DNA from: an uncultured Collinsella sp.
GTDB taxonomy: Bacteria; Actinomycetota; Coriobacteriia; Coriobacteriales; Coriobacteriaceae
DNA length: 6,449 bases
Direction of reading: 5' to 3'
Assembly: GCA_900552395.1 (NCBI GenBank)
Contig: URZJ01000106.1
Coordinates: 1-6,449 of the forward strand
Made by a program: the position numbers and the translations under genes. This document shows, piece after piece, positions 1 through 5,442 of the stretch (its first letter is position 1; each line of letters begins with the position of its first letter). The notes below the pieces were generated by a model, which saw only the letters and a list, made by a program, of their open reading frames with translations, did no database searches and was not told where the DNA came from.

Positions 1-608
1 TTGGCTCCGACCAGCTTTAGGAGCTGCTCGATCTCCTCGGCGCTCTTAATGTACACGGCATAGGACCCGCGCCGCGCGTTGACGCGCGCATGGACCCCAA
101 TCTGCTCCAGCAGATCGCAGAGCCCCTTGGCATATTGCTCGCCCTGCACCGCGATCTCCAAATGAAAGTCGCCGCGGGGATCGGCCACGAAACCGCCGGC
201 GATGAGCGCGCCGCGGATGTAGGCAAGCCTGCAGCAGGGGCGGGCAACGATGTGCCGGGGAACACCGGCGACGAGCCCTCCCCTGCGGTCGAGAATGCCC
301 AGCAGCACCAGAGCCTTGTCCAGGTCGGGTTGATCGGGCAGGGTAATGAGATAGTTACGGACCTTATGCAAGACCGATTTACGAACGGTGAATTCCGTTT
401 TGAGCTTAAGGATGCGATGCGTCAGCGTGATCATCGTGCGCGCGACGGCGCCCGTCTCGGTCGCGACCGTCAAACGATACCGCCCGGAGCCGGCCAGCGA
501 AAGTGTACCGCTCACACGCGTCAGGGCGGCAAGCGTCGACAAATCGCAGTATTCACATTCGGGTTCGCAGCGCGCGAGCTCGTCACGCACCTCGGCGGTA
601 AACGACAT
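1..608 (-). CDS. whiA: WhiA, sporulation/cell-division transcription regulator (partial, C-terminus off the left edge)
   Basis: This is the N-terminal 202 residues of WhiA, read from the ATG at 608 and open to the left edge. The start MSFTAEVRDELAR, followed by a Cys-rich stretch (Cys14, Cys18, Cys21) and LAALTRVSGTLSL, is the typical WhiA N-terminal domain. Residues about 125-200 (RLAYIRGALIAGGFVADPRG, then HLEIAV and the segment ending LLKLVGA) form the LAGLIDADG homing-endonuclease-like domain, which in WhiA has lost nuclease activity. The C-terminal helix-turn-helix, expected within roughly the next 110-120 residues, is outside the window. In the family, WhiA is a DNA-binding protein that controls sporulation septation in Streptomyces and affects division and chromosome segregation in Bacillus. 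The start lies 6 bases after the rapZ stop with only a weak upstream AGG, which suggests translational coupling to rapZ. The family call is secure; its role in a non-sporulating host is unknown. Confidence 0.93.
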   Translation of the reverse strand, partial: MSFTAEVRDELARCEPECEYCDLSTLAALTRVSGTLSLAGSGRYRLTVATETGAVARTMITLTHRILKLKTEFTVRKSVLHKVRNYLITLPDQPDLDKALVLLGILDRRGGLVAGVPRHIVARPCCRLAYIRGALIAGGFVADPRGDFHLEIAVQGEQYAKGLCDLLEQIGVHARVNARRGSYAVYIKSAEEIEQLLKLVGA

Positions 609-614
609 GCAGGC

Positions 615-1535
615 CTATGCTTTCGTGTTGGCGCGTGACAAGTCGCGATGGGAAATGCTCACGTGATACTGGGCACCTTCCAAATAACGTGCCGTGGCCT
701 CGGCGATGGCAACGCTGCGGTGTTGACCGCCCGTGCAACCGATGGCAATAGAAAGCTGCGGCTTGCCCTCCGCGATATAGCCGGGCATGACCGTATCGAG
801 CAGCTGCGTCCAGACCTTCCAGAACTCCTGGGTCTTGGGATGGTCCAGAACAAAGTCGGAGACTTTCTTATCGAGACCGGTCATGGTGCGCATCTCGGGA
901 TCGTAGAACGGATTGGGCAGAAAGCGAACGTCGATCATAATGTCCGCCTCGACGGGCATACCGTGCTTAAAGCCAAACGAGAACACGTGAACGTCCATGA
1001 GCTGCTGGTCGGACAGCTCGGAGAACGCCATGCGCAATTTGTTGCGCAGCGCAGAGGTGCGCAGACGGCTCGTGTCGATAATCATATCGGCTCGATCGCG
1101 CACGCCCTTCAGCTGAAGGCGCTCGCGCTGAATCGCATCGGCCGTAGTCTCCCCCGGCTTGGCAATGGGATGACGGCGGCGATTTTCGCTATAACGACGG
1201 ATCAGTACCTCGTCAGAGGCCTCGAGAAAAACGATGTCGCAGCTCATCTCGCGCTCCTCGAGTGCGGCAACGGCATCGAGCAACTCATCGAACAAGCCTT
1301 GGCTGCGCAGGTCGCAGGTGACGGCAAGGTGCCTACCCACACCCGTATTGATGCCAACGAGCTCAGCAAGCTGGGCAATCAGACGCGGGGGCAGGTTATC
1401 GATACAAAAATAGCCCATGTCCTCGAACACATGCATGGCCTGCGTTCGGCCCGATCCGGACATTCCGGTGATGATGACGATATCGGGGATGCGCTCCGAG
1501 CGCTCCGCCGCATCCATGGCATCTCCCTTTTGCAT
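615..1535 (-). CDS. rapZ: RapZ/YvcJ family nucleotide-binding protein (RNase adapter family)
   Basis: The 306-residue product matches RapZ (YvcJ) along its whole length. A P-loop, GMSGSGRT, lies at residues 24-31, then FEDMGYFCIDNLPP (about 37-50), the LIRRYSENRRRHP stretch (111-123), FGFKHGMP (187-194), DVRFLPNP (202-209) and the C-terminal GCTGGQHRSV (266-275), which belongs to the ligand-binding domain. The P-loop has Arg where the Walker A Lys is usual; from memory this is common in actinobacterial members, so it is not a sign of decay. E. coli RapZ binds GlcN-6-P and guides RNase E to the sRNA GlmZ; in Gram-positives YvcJ binds GTP and its target is less clear. The start at 1535 is chosen because AGGAGG stands 6 bases upstream. 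The next ATG (1517) also has a fair AAGGGAG 5 bases upstream and would give 300 residues. An in-frame start at 1628 would translate the terminator hairpin and is rejected. Confidence 0.95.
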   Translation of the reverse strand: MQKGDAMDAAERSERIPDIVIITGMSGSGRTQAMHVFEDMGYFCIDNLPPRLIAQLAELVGINTGVGRHLAVTCDLRSQGLFDELLDAVAALEEREMSCDIVFLEASDEVLIRRYSENRRRHPIAKPGETTADAIQRERLQLKGVRDRADMIIDTSRLRTSALRNKLRMAFSELSDQQLMDVHVFSFGFKHGMPVEADIMIDVRFLPNPFYDPEMRTMTGLDKKVSDFVLDHPKTQEFWKVWTQLLDTVMPGYIAEGKPQLSIAIGCTGGQHRSVAIAEATARYLEGAQYHVSISHRDLSRANTKA

Positions 1536-1541
1536 GTGCTG

Positions 1542-1547
1542 CCTCCT
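1542..1547 (-). promoter_or_regulatory. Shine-Dalgarno of rapZ
   Basis: A perfect AGGAGG lies 6 bases before the ATG at 1535 and decides that start. It begins at the very base where the U-tract of the upstream terminator ends, so terminator and ribosome binding site are contiguous. Confidence 0.75.
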
Positions 1548-1585
1548 AAAAACAAGCGCGGGACCCAGCAACCCGGATCCCGCGC
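1548..1585 (-). terminator. Rho-independent terminator after nanE, abutting the rapZ ribosome binding site
   Basis: On the minus strand the arms GCGCGGGA (1578-1585) and TCCCGCGC (1556-1563) pair perfectly over 8 bp. They extend inwards by three more pairs, one of them G-U, around an 8-base loop. The hairpin is followed directly by TTGTTTTT (1555-1548). This is a textbook intrinsic terminator for the nan genes. It ends at the rapZ AGGAGG, so rapZ must be read either by partial read-through or from a promoter placed before the hairpin. Confidence 0.85.
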
Positions 1586-1603
1586 GGTCAATTGCCTTTA
1601 ATG

Positions 1604-1609
1604 AGTATA
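1604..1609 (-). promoter_or_regulatory. Possible -10 element of a rapZ-whiA promoter
   Basis: TATACT on the minus strand, 27 bases after the nanE stop, matches five of six bases of the sigma-70 type -10 consensus. No convincing -35 is seen: TTGTAT (1623-1628) is only 13 bases upstream, and the correctly spaced hexamer does not match. A transcript from here would start about 10-15 bases before the terminator hairpin. The call is weak and rests on the -10 match plus the need for a rapZ promoter. Confidence 0.25.
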
Positions 1610-1636
1610 CCGCCCTGAGCGGATACAAGGTCCGTC

Positions 1637-2323
1637 TTACGCCTCAAGCGCGGCTTTGAACCAACTCGTAATACTCGTGGGGTGCGTGATGGCAGTGCCC
1701 ACGACAACTGCCCAGGCGCCCGCATCAATTGCGGCGCGGGCCTCCTCGGGCGTATGCACGCGGCCCTCGCAGATGATGGGAAGGCCGGGAAACTCCTCGG
1801 TCGCCTGGCGCAGGAGCGGCAGATCGGGACCGTCGGCCATGGTGCAGTCGATGGCGGCGACGCCGTGAGAAAGCGTGGTGGATACCAGGTCAAAGCCCAT
1901 ATCAACCGCACGGCGAATGTCCTCGATGGTGGCACAGTCGGCCATCAGGAGCACGCCCTCCTCGTGCAGCGGACGGAAGGTGTCCTCGACGGTCTTGCCA
2001 TCGGGACGCGGGCGATCAGTGGCGTCAATTGCCACGATGTCGGCACCGGCGGCAACGCAGGCGCGAGCATGACGCAGCGTCGGCGTGATGTAGACGCCCT
2101 CGTGTCCATCCTTCCACAAGCCGATGACGGGAACCTCGCAGCGGCCCTTAATGGCGGCGATGTCGGCAAGACCCTGGCAGCGAATAGCGGCGGCGCCGCC
2201 AAGCTCGCAGGCGCGAGACATCTGAGCCATGGTTTCGGGCGTACGAAGCGGCTCGCCCATATAGGCCTGAACGCTCACGACGAGCTTGCCCTTCAGGGAT
2301 TGAATCAAAGGATCAACGGTCAT
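1637..2323 (-). CDS. nanE: N-acetylmannosamine-6-phosphate 2-epimerase (NanE)
   Basis: The 228-residue TIM-barrel protein converts ManNAc-6-P to GlcNAc-6-P, the last committed step of sialic acid breakdown before the shared amino-sugar pathway. Family marks are LKGKLVVSVQ near the N-terminus (10-19), VPVIGLWKD with the probable catalytic Lys71, VAIDATDRPRP (97-107), LLMADC (125-130), STTLSHG (148-154) and IICEGRVHTPEEA with the probable catalytic Glu186, then AWAVVVGTAITHP near the end (203-215). The length is normal. The ATG at 2323 is chosen because homologues start a few residues before this LKGKLVVS motif; upstream there is AAAGG at 11 bases and GAG at 6. An in-frame GTG at 2362 would add 13 residues, but it lies inside the 3' arm of the structured element upstream. 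It is the last gene of the nan cluster and is followed by a terminator. Confidence 0.95.
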   Translation of the reverse strand: MTVDPLIQSLKGKLVVSVQAYMGEPLRTPETMAQMSRACELGGAAAIRCQGLADIAAIKGRCEVPVIGLWKDGHEGVYITPTLRHARACVAAGADIVAIDATDRPRPDGKTVEDTFRPLHEEGVLLMADCATIEDIRRAVDMGFDLVSTTLSHGVAAIDCTMADGPDLPLLRQATEEFPGLPIICEGRVHTPEEARAAIDAGAWAVVVGTAITHPTSITSWFKAALEA

Positions 2324-2348
2324 GTTCGACTCAACCTTTCTCAAAATA

Positions 2349-2446
2349 GCCTTCTGAGACACCGCACCTTGACGTTCAAACCGTCGCTCGCGTACCGAAG
2401 TACGCTTCGCTCCTCTTTCACGTCAATCTGCGGCACCTCAGAAGGC
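2349..2446 (-). other. Nested structured RNA element or intergenic palindromic repeat between nanK and nanE
   Basis: This element fills most of the 140-base gap. In the minus-strand RNA the outer stem pairs 2429-2446 with 2349-2366 over 18 continuous base pairs, including three adjacent G-U wobbles; on the plus strand those three positions are A-C mismatches. Inside, TTGACGT (2420-2426) pairs with ACGTCAA (2369-2375) over 7 bp. At the tip, GCGTAC and GTACGC (2390-2405) close a UUCG tetraloop with the stabilising C-G closing pair. An alternative hairpin, CGAAG with CTTCG around CGTA, is mutually exclusive with the tip. After the outer stem comes TATTTTGAG, a poor U-tract, and then the nanE ribosome binding region. 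It could be a cis-acting regulatory RNA, an mRNA stability or attenuation stem, or a dispersed REP/MITE-like repeat. I recognise no named riboswitch. Confidence 0.7.
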
Positions 2447-2463
2447 GCACTTGGTAGTTATGT

Positions 2464-3429
2464 TTACTTCAACGACGCAAGAAGATGCTCAGCGGCACCG
2501 ATGAGCGGCGCGTCACCCTCCAGAGACCCGATGAGGATCGGCGTGTCCTGAAGCGGGTCGAGCGCCTGGCTGGCATAGCCCTCGTGCACCGAGTCCTTCC
2601 ACGTCTGCGAGCGCCAATCGGGACCCTGGTGAATCACACCTCCCGAAAGCACGATGACCTCGGGATCCAAGATGTTGGCAAGCGAGCCCAAGCTGGCGCC
2701 CAGCGCAAAGCCGGCGTCATGGATGACCTCGGTCGCCTTTGCGTCGCCAGCACGGCACAGGTCGTTCACGTCGCGACCGACCGAAGGACGGCTGGGGTCG
2801 ACGCGGCCAAAGCGCTCATCGTACATACGACCAATGGAAGTGCCCGAAGCGACAGACTCAAGATGGCCGGAACGCCCGCAGGCGCAGGGAATGCCGGCGG
2901 CAGCCGAGCACTCGATGTGGCCCATATGGCCAGCAGCACCATGGAAGCCCTGCATTACGCGGCCGTTCTCGACATATGCGCCGCCGATGCCCGTGCCGAT
3001 GCCCAGACACAAGACGGAGAACTTGCCCTTACCGACGCCCCAGTGGGCCTCGCCCAGAGCATGAGCCTGCACGTCGCCCACAACGGCAACGGGAAGACCA
3101 AGGTCCTCGCGCAGACGCGGCCCCAACTGAACACCGGACCAGCCGGGCATAATCTCATTGGCATACGCGATGGCGCCCGTCTTGGGATCGACGACGCCGG
3201 CGGCACCGATACCGACACCGAGGACCTCGACATCGGGATTCGCCTCAAGAGCGGCCTTGATGGACGCCTCGATACGCTGGAAGACAGCCTCGCCGCCCTC
3301 CTGGGCCTCGGTAGGAACCTCGGCCTCAAATACGGGATGGGGCACGCTGCCGTCAGCCGGATACTCCATAATGGCAGTCGCAATCTTGGTGCCGCCGATA
3401 TCGACGGAGCAAACGTACTTGTTCTCCAT
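2464..3429 (-). CDS. nanK: ROK-family sugar kinase, probable N-acetylmannosamine kinase (NanK)
   Basis: The 321-residue protein has the two-domain ROK sugar kinase plan. The first phosphate loop is DIGGTK (10-15), the second GIGTGIGG (143-150). The probable catalytic base is Asp119 in VVGDVQAHALGE, where ROK proteins usually have Asn-Asp, so the Asn is Gly here. The zinc and sugar region reads GHMGHIEC (167-174) and CACGRSGHLES (182-192). His171, Cys182 and Cys184 fit the zinc ligands, but the third Cys of CxCGxxGC is His189, and the Glu of GExGH is His168. SGGV (262-265) lies in the C-terminal nucleotide-binding part. Sequence alone would allow glucokinase; the position between a lyase and NanE makes ATP-dependent phosphorylation of ManNAc the likely reaction. 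The ATG at 3429 is set by AAGGAG 6 bases upstream. There is no signal peptide, so it is cytoplasmic. Confidence 0.85.
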   Translation of the reverse strand: MENKYVCSVDIGGTKIATAIMEYPADGSVPHPVFEAEVPTEAQEGGEAVFQRIEASIKAALEANPDVEVLGVGIGAAGVVDPKTGAIAYANEIMPGWSGVQLGPRLREDLGLPVAVVGDVQAHALGEAHWGVGKGKFSVLCLGIGTGIGGAYVENGRVMQGFHGAAGHMGHIECSAAAGIPCACGRSGHLESVASGTSIGRMYDERFGRVDPSRPSVGRDVNDLCRAGDAKATEVIHDAGFALGASLGSLANILDPEVIVLSGGVIHQGPDWRSQTWKDSVHEGYASQALDPLQDTPILIGSLEGDAPLIGAAEHLLASLK

Positions 3430-3435
3430 GTCGCT

Positions 3436-3441
3436 CTCCTT
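3436..3441 (-). promoter_or_regulatory. Shine-Dalgarno of nanK inside a short palindrome
   Basis: AAGGAG stands 6 bases before the ATG at 3429. It is part of the 11-base palindrome CTCCTAAGGAG (3436-3446), so the site could fold back on itself only weakly. It fixes the start and rules out the in-frame TTG at 3456. Confidence 0.7.
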
Positions 3442-3529
3442 AGGAGATAAAAACAACTACAGGAAATGCGCCGTCAGGCTAGCCGTCACAGCGCAGTAAA
3501 GGTTATCCAGGTGCCCGAGATCGCCGAGA

Positions 3530-3571
3530 AACCGTGTGGCCATTGACCTAATGGGTCATGGCCACACGGTT
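3530..3571 (-). terminator. Strong stem-loop after nanA, probable partial terminator or mRNA-stabilising hairpin
   Basis: On the minus strand the arm ACCGTGTGGCCATGACC pairs with GGTCAATGGCCACACGGT over 17 bp with a single bulged A and a 5-base loop (CATTA). One further A-T pair closes the base, giving 18 pairs. It lies 31 bases after the nanA stop. The tail is only TTTCTC, so it is a poor intrinsic terminator. A partial terminator or a 3'-end protecting stem that raises nanA over nanK and nanE is the likely role. The 13-base perfect inverted repeat could also be a protein operator. No good promoter is seen between it and nanK. Confidence 0.6.
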
Positions 3572-3601
3572 GAACGGCGAGGTCGGGTGCCTGGGAAAGC
3601 T

Positions 3602-4522
3602 TTACAGGAGACCGTTGTCCTGGAGGACCTTCTTAATCGCCTCGACGTTCTCGCCGGTCATGGCCTTCACCGGGCGCGGCATGGTCGGGCTGTCGAAGAT
3701 GCCCATGAGATTCATAGCGGTCTTGAAGGCACCAACGCCGCCGGCATAGCCCTGAACGCCCGAGGTGACATCCCAGATGTGGGAGATCTCGTTGAGGCGA
3801 TCCTGCTCGGCCTTGACGGTAGCCCAGTCGCCGGCCTGAGCGGCCTTCCACTGACGCACGTAGCCCTCGGGCTCAACGTTGGCGAGACCCGGGACGGAAC
3901 CGTCGGCGCCACCGAGGTAGGCGCCGTCGACAACAACCTCGTGACCGGTGAGGATGCTCATCGGGTGGCCGTTCTTCTCGTTCTCCTGAACGAGATAGCG
4001 GAACGAGATGTCATCGCCCGAGGAATCCTTGACGCCGGCCAGGACGCCCTCGGCGCCGAGCTTGGCAAGGAGCTTCCAGGGGAGCTTGGTGTGGACGCAC
4101 ACGGGGATGTCGTAGGCAAAGATGGGCAGGTCGAGTTCCTCGTGCAGGATGCGGAAGTGCTCCTCGACCTCGGTCATGCCCTGCAGGGCATAGAACGGAC
4201 AGGTGGCGACAAGCGCGTCGGCGCCCAGCTCCTGGGCGACCTTGCCGTGCTCGATCATGCGCTCGGTCTCGGTGTCGATGATGCCGACCAGAACAGGCAC
4301 GCGGTGATCGACGATGCGCACGGCCTCGGCGATGATCTGACGACGACGCTCGTCGGTGGAGAAGACGACCTCGCCCGAGGAGCCCAGGAAGAACAGGCCA
4401 TCGACGCCGGCATCGATCATGCGGTTGATGCTGCGCTCAAAGGAAGCAACGTCGAGCTGGTGGTCTTCGGTATCGGGAACAACAACGGGAGGGATAACGC
4501 CGGTGAATTTCTGAGTTGCCAC
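3602..4522 (-). CDS. nanA: N-acetylneuraminate lyase-type aldolase (NanA; DHDPS/NAL superfamily)
   Basis: The 306-residue protein is a class I pyruvate aldolase of the DHDPS/NAL family, of normal length. Motifs are GSSGE (47-51) in place of GTTGE or GSTGE, PFY (109-111) as in sialic acid lyases, Tyr137 in FAYDIP and the Schiff-base Lys165 in GVKDSSGD. The position matching Arg138 of dihydrodipicolinate synthase appears to be Cys142, which argues against lysine biosynthesis. Next to NanE and a ROK kinase, the expected reaction is sialic acid to ManNAc plus pyruvate. The stretch LTGHEVVV (191-198) differs from the GYDE sugar-binding stretch of E. coli NanA, so the exact substrate is less certain. 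Translation starts at GTG 4522, with AAGGAG 6 bases upstream; an in-frame start at 4606 would overlap the preceding gene and lacks this site. It follows the esterase-like gene by 68 bases. Confidence 0.85.
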   Translation of the reverse strand: MATQKFTGVIPPVVVPDTEDHQLDVASFERSINRMIDAGVDGLFFLGSSGEVVFSTDERRRQIIAEAVRIVDHRVPVLVGIIDTETERMIEHGKVAQELGADALVATCPFYALQGMTEVEEHFRILHEELDLPIFAYDIPVCVHTKLPWKLLAKLGAEGVLAGVKDSSGDDISFRYLVQENEKNGHPMSILTGHEVVVDGAYLGGADGSVPGLANVEPEGYVRQWKAAQAGDWATVKAEQDRLNEISHIWDVTSGVQGYAGGVGAFKTAMNLMGIFDSPTMPRPVKAMTGENVEAIKKVLQDNGLL

Positions 4523-4528
4523 AAGAAT

Positions 4529-4534
4529 CTCCTT
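4529..4534 (-). promoter_or_regulatory. Shine-Dalgarno of nanA deciding a GTG start
   Basis: AAGGAG lies exactly 6 bases before the GTG at 4522, the same spacing as for nanK. It supports a GTG start for a family whose members begin a few residues before the TGVIPP-type strand. Confidence 0.75.
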
Positions 4535-4543
4535 AGTTGTCTG

Positions 4544-4566
4544 GCGGGCGACCCTATGCCACCCAC
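4544..4566 (-). other. Small hairpin between the esterase-like gene and nanA
   Basis: In the minus-strand RNA GTGGGTGGC (4558-4566) can pair with GTCGCCCGC (4544-4552) over 9 pairs, three of them G-U, around the loop ATAGG. No U-tract follows, so it is not an intrinsic terminator. It sits 9 bases upstream of the nanA ribosome binding site and may be an mRNA stability or processing stem, or chance in GC-rich DNA. Confidence 0.3.
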
Positions 4567-4590
4567 TCTTGTTGGCAGTGTCCAGGCCGT

Positions 4591-5442
4591 CTAGGCCAAA
4601 GAACACGGGTAGAACGTTTGGTTAAAAAAGTCGACGACTTCGTTTTCGAACGCATTGATGCGCTCGTGAGCGTATTTTGCATAGATGATATGCCTCCGGT
4701 CACACTCAAGACCGTTGAACACGGCAAACTGGCCCTTGGGGTCGCTCACGGTATCCATAAGCGATGTGCCCATGAGCACCGATTCGCGCACCCGAGACGA
4801 CAGCGCCTCGAGGCCGCCAGGAAGCGGATTGGCAACCGCCGTGCAGACGAGGCCCCGCTCGTCCAGAGCAGAAACCGCCAGCGCGACTCCGCCGCCAAGA
4901 CCCTCGCCCCATGCAAAGATGCGGTCGGGGTCCATGCCATCAAGATTGCGCGCAACCTTCGCCATCGCGCAACCCCAACGGACGCGCTCGACAAAAGCGG
5001 TCGAATCAATCCCCCGCTGCAGGTCGTCCGCACCAGCGACATCGTCATCCAGCGCGAGGACGGCATACCCCATGGCGGCAAATCTCGTCATGTGATGCCA
5101 GCCGCGCACAGGCCGATCGATGTCGTGGAACATCAGGCACAGCGGCACGCGCTTAGATACTCGGGCACGACCAACAGGCTCAATCAAGCGAGCGTGGACC
5201 GCATCGTCACCGAGCTCAAAGGAAACCTCCGAGTAACGAGCGCAGGGGTTAACAAAGTCAATCGCCGTAATGGCCAGGCCTTGAATCTCAAGATTCGAAG
5301 CGCATGTCTCTAAATCAGAAACATCTGCTTGGACATCACCGCGCCAGTCCCGATATTCTGCGAGCCTTGACGAAACCGTCCCAGAAATCCCCGCAAGCTC
5401 GGGGACAATCAGCTCATCGATATTGCTCTCGCACTTAGACAT
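4591..5442 (-). CDS. Shortened CE7 esterase-like protein lacking the nucleophile serine (probable pseudoenzyme)
   Basis: The 283-residue protein is a divergent relative of the CE7 esterase encoded just upstream. Shared landmarks in order are LMFHD (103-107; LQFHG in the neighbour), AMGYAVLALD (123-132), GMDPDRIFAWGEGLGGG (169-185), LMGTSLMDTVSDP (223-235), QFAVFNGLECDRRH (238-251) and YAHERI (257-262). Asp230 and His259 match the catalytic Asp and His with the same 29-residue spacing as in the neighbour, but the nucleophile position is Gly181 (codon GGT). The RGQGG-type motif is gone, and about 42 residues between the nucleophile elbow and the Asp are missing. No signal peptide is seen. The ATG at 5442 overlaps the upstream gene by 8 bases (ATGTCTAA) behind a strong AAGGGAGGGGAGG, so the two are made together. 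A non-catalytic partner of the active esterase is my inference; an alternative chemistry or plain decay remain possible. Confidence 0.75.
   Translation of the reverse strand: MSKCESNIDELIVPELAGISGTVSSRLAEYRDWRGDVQADVSDLETCASNLEIQGLAITAIDFVNPCARYSEVSFELGDDAVHARLIEPVGRARVSKRVPLCLMFHDIDRPVRGWHHMTRFAAMGYAVLALDDDVAGADDLQRGIDSTAFVERVRWGCAMAKVARNLDGMDPDRIFAWGEGLGGGVALAVSALDERGLVCTAVANPLPGGLEALSSRVRESVLMGTSLMDTVSDPKGQFAVFNGLECDRRHIIYAKYAHERINAFENEVVDFFNQTFYPCSLA

Noticed and set aside
1443..1466. Walker A Lys replaced by Arg in RapZ as a sign of inactivation
   Set aside because: From memory, actinobacterial RapZ proteins commonly carry Arg here, and the rest of the protein is well kept.
648..1601. 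Plus-strand open frame opposite rapZ
   Set aside because: It mirrors the rapZ codons and runs through the terminator hairpin; no family features are seen.
1536..1628. Longer N-terminus for RapZ starting at 1628
   Set aside because: It would translate the terminator hairpin, has no homologous residues and ignores the perfect AGGAGG at 1542-1547.
2324..2362. GTG at 2362 as the nanE start
   Set aside because: It lies within the 3' arm of the long hairpin and adds 13 residues without counterpart in the family; the ATG at 2323 fits homologues, though its ribosome site is not ideal.
2349..2446. Insertion sequence or CRISPR-type repeat in the nanK-nanE gap
   Set aside because: There is one inverted-repeat unit with no transposase, no direct repeats with spacers and no visible target duplication; only a non-coding palindromic element remains possible.
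2485..3450. Plus-strand open frame of 321 codons opposite nanK
   Set aside because: Antisense shadow of the ROK kinase gene, with no recognisable domain or convincing ribosome site.
3602..4522. Dihydrodipicolinate synthase (dapA) instead of nanA
   Set aside because: The Arg that binds the keto-acid substrate in that enzyme appears to be Cys142, the PFY motif is lyase-like, and the neighbours are sialic acid genes.
3536..4594. Long plus-strand open frame of 352 codons opposite nanA
   Set aside because: It is the antisense shadow of nanA in GC-rich DNA. It recalls no protein family to me and its start lies in the hairpin; the minus frame has all the aldolase motifs.
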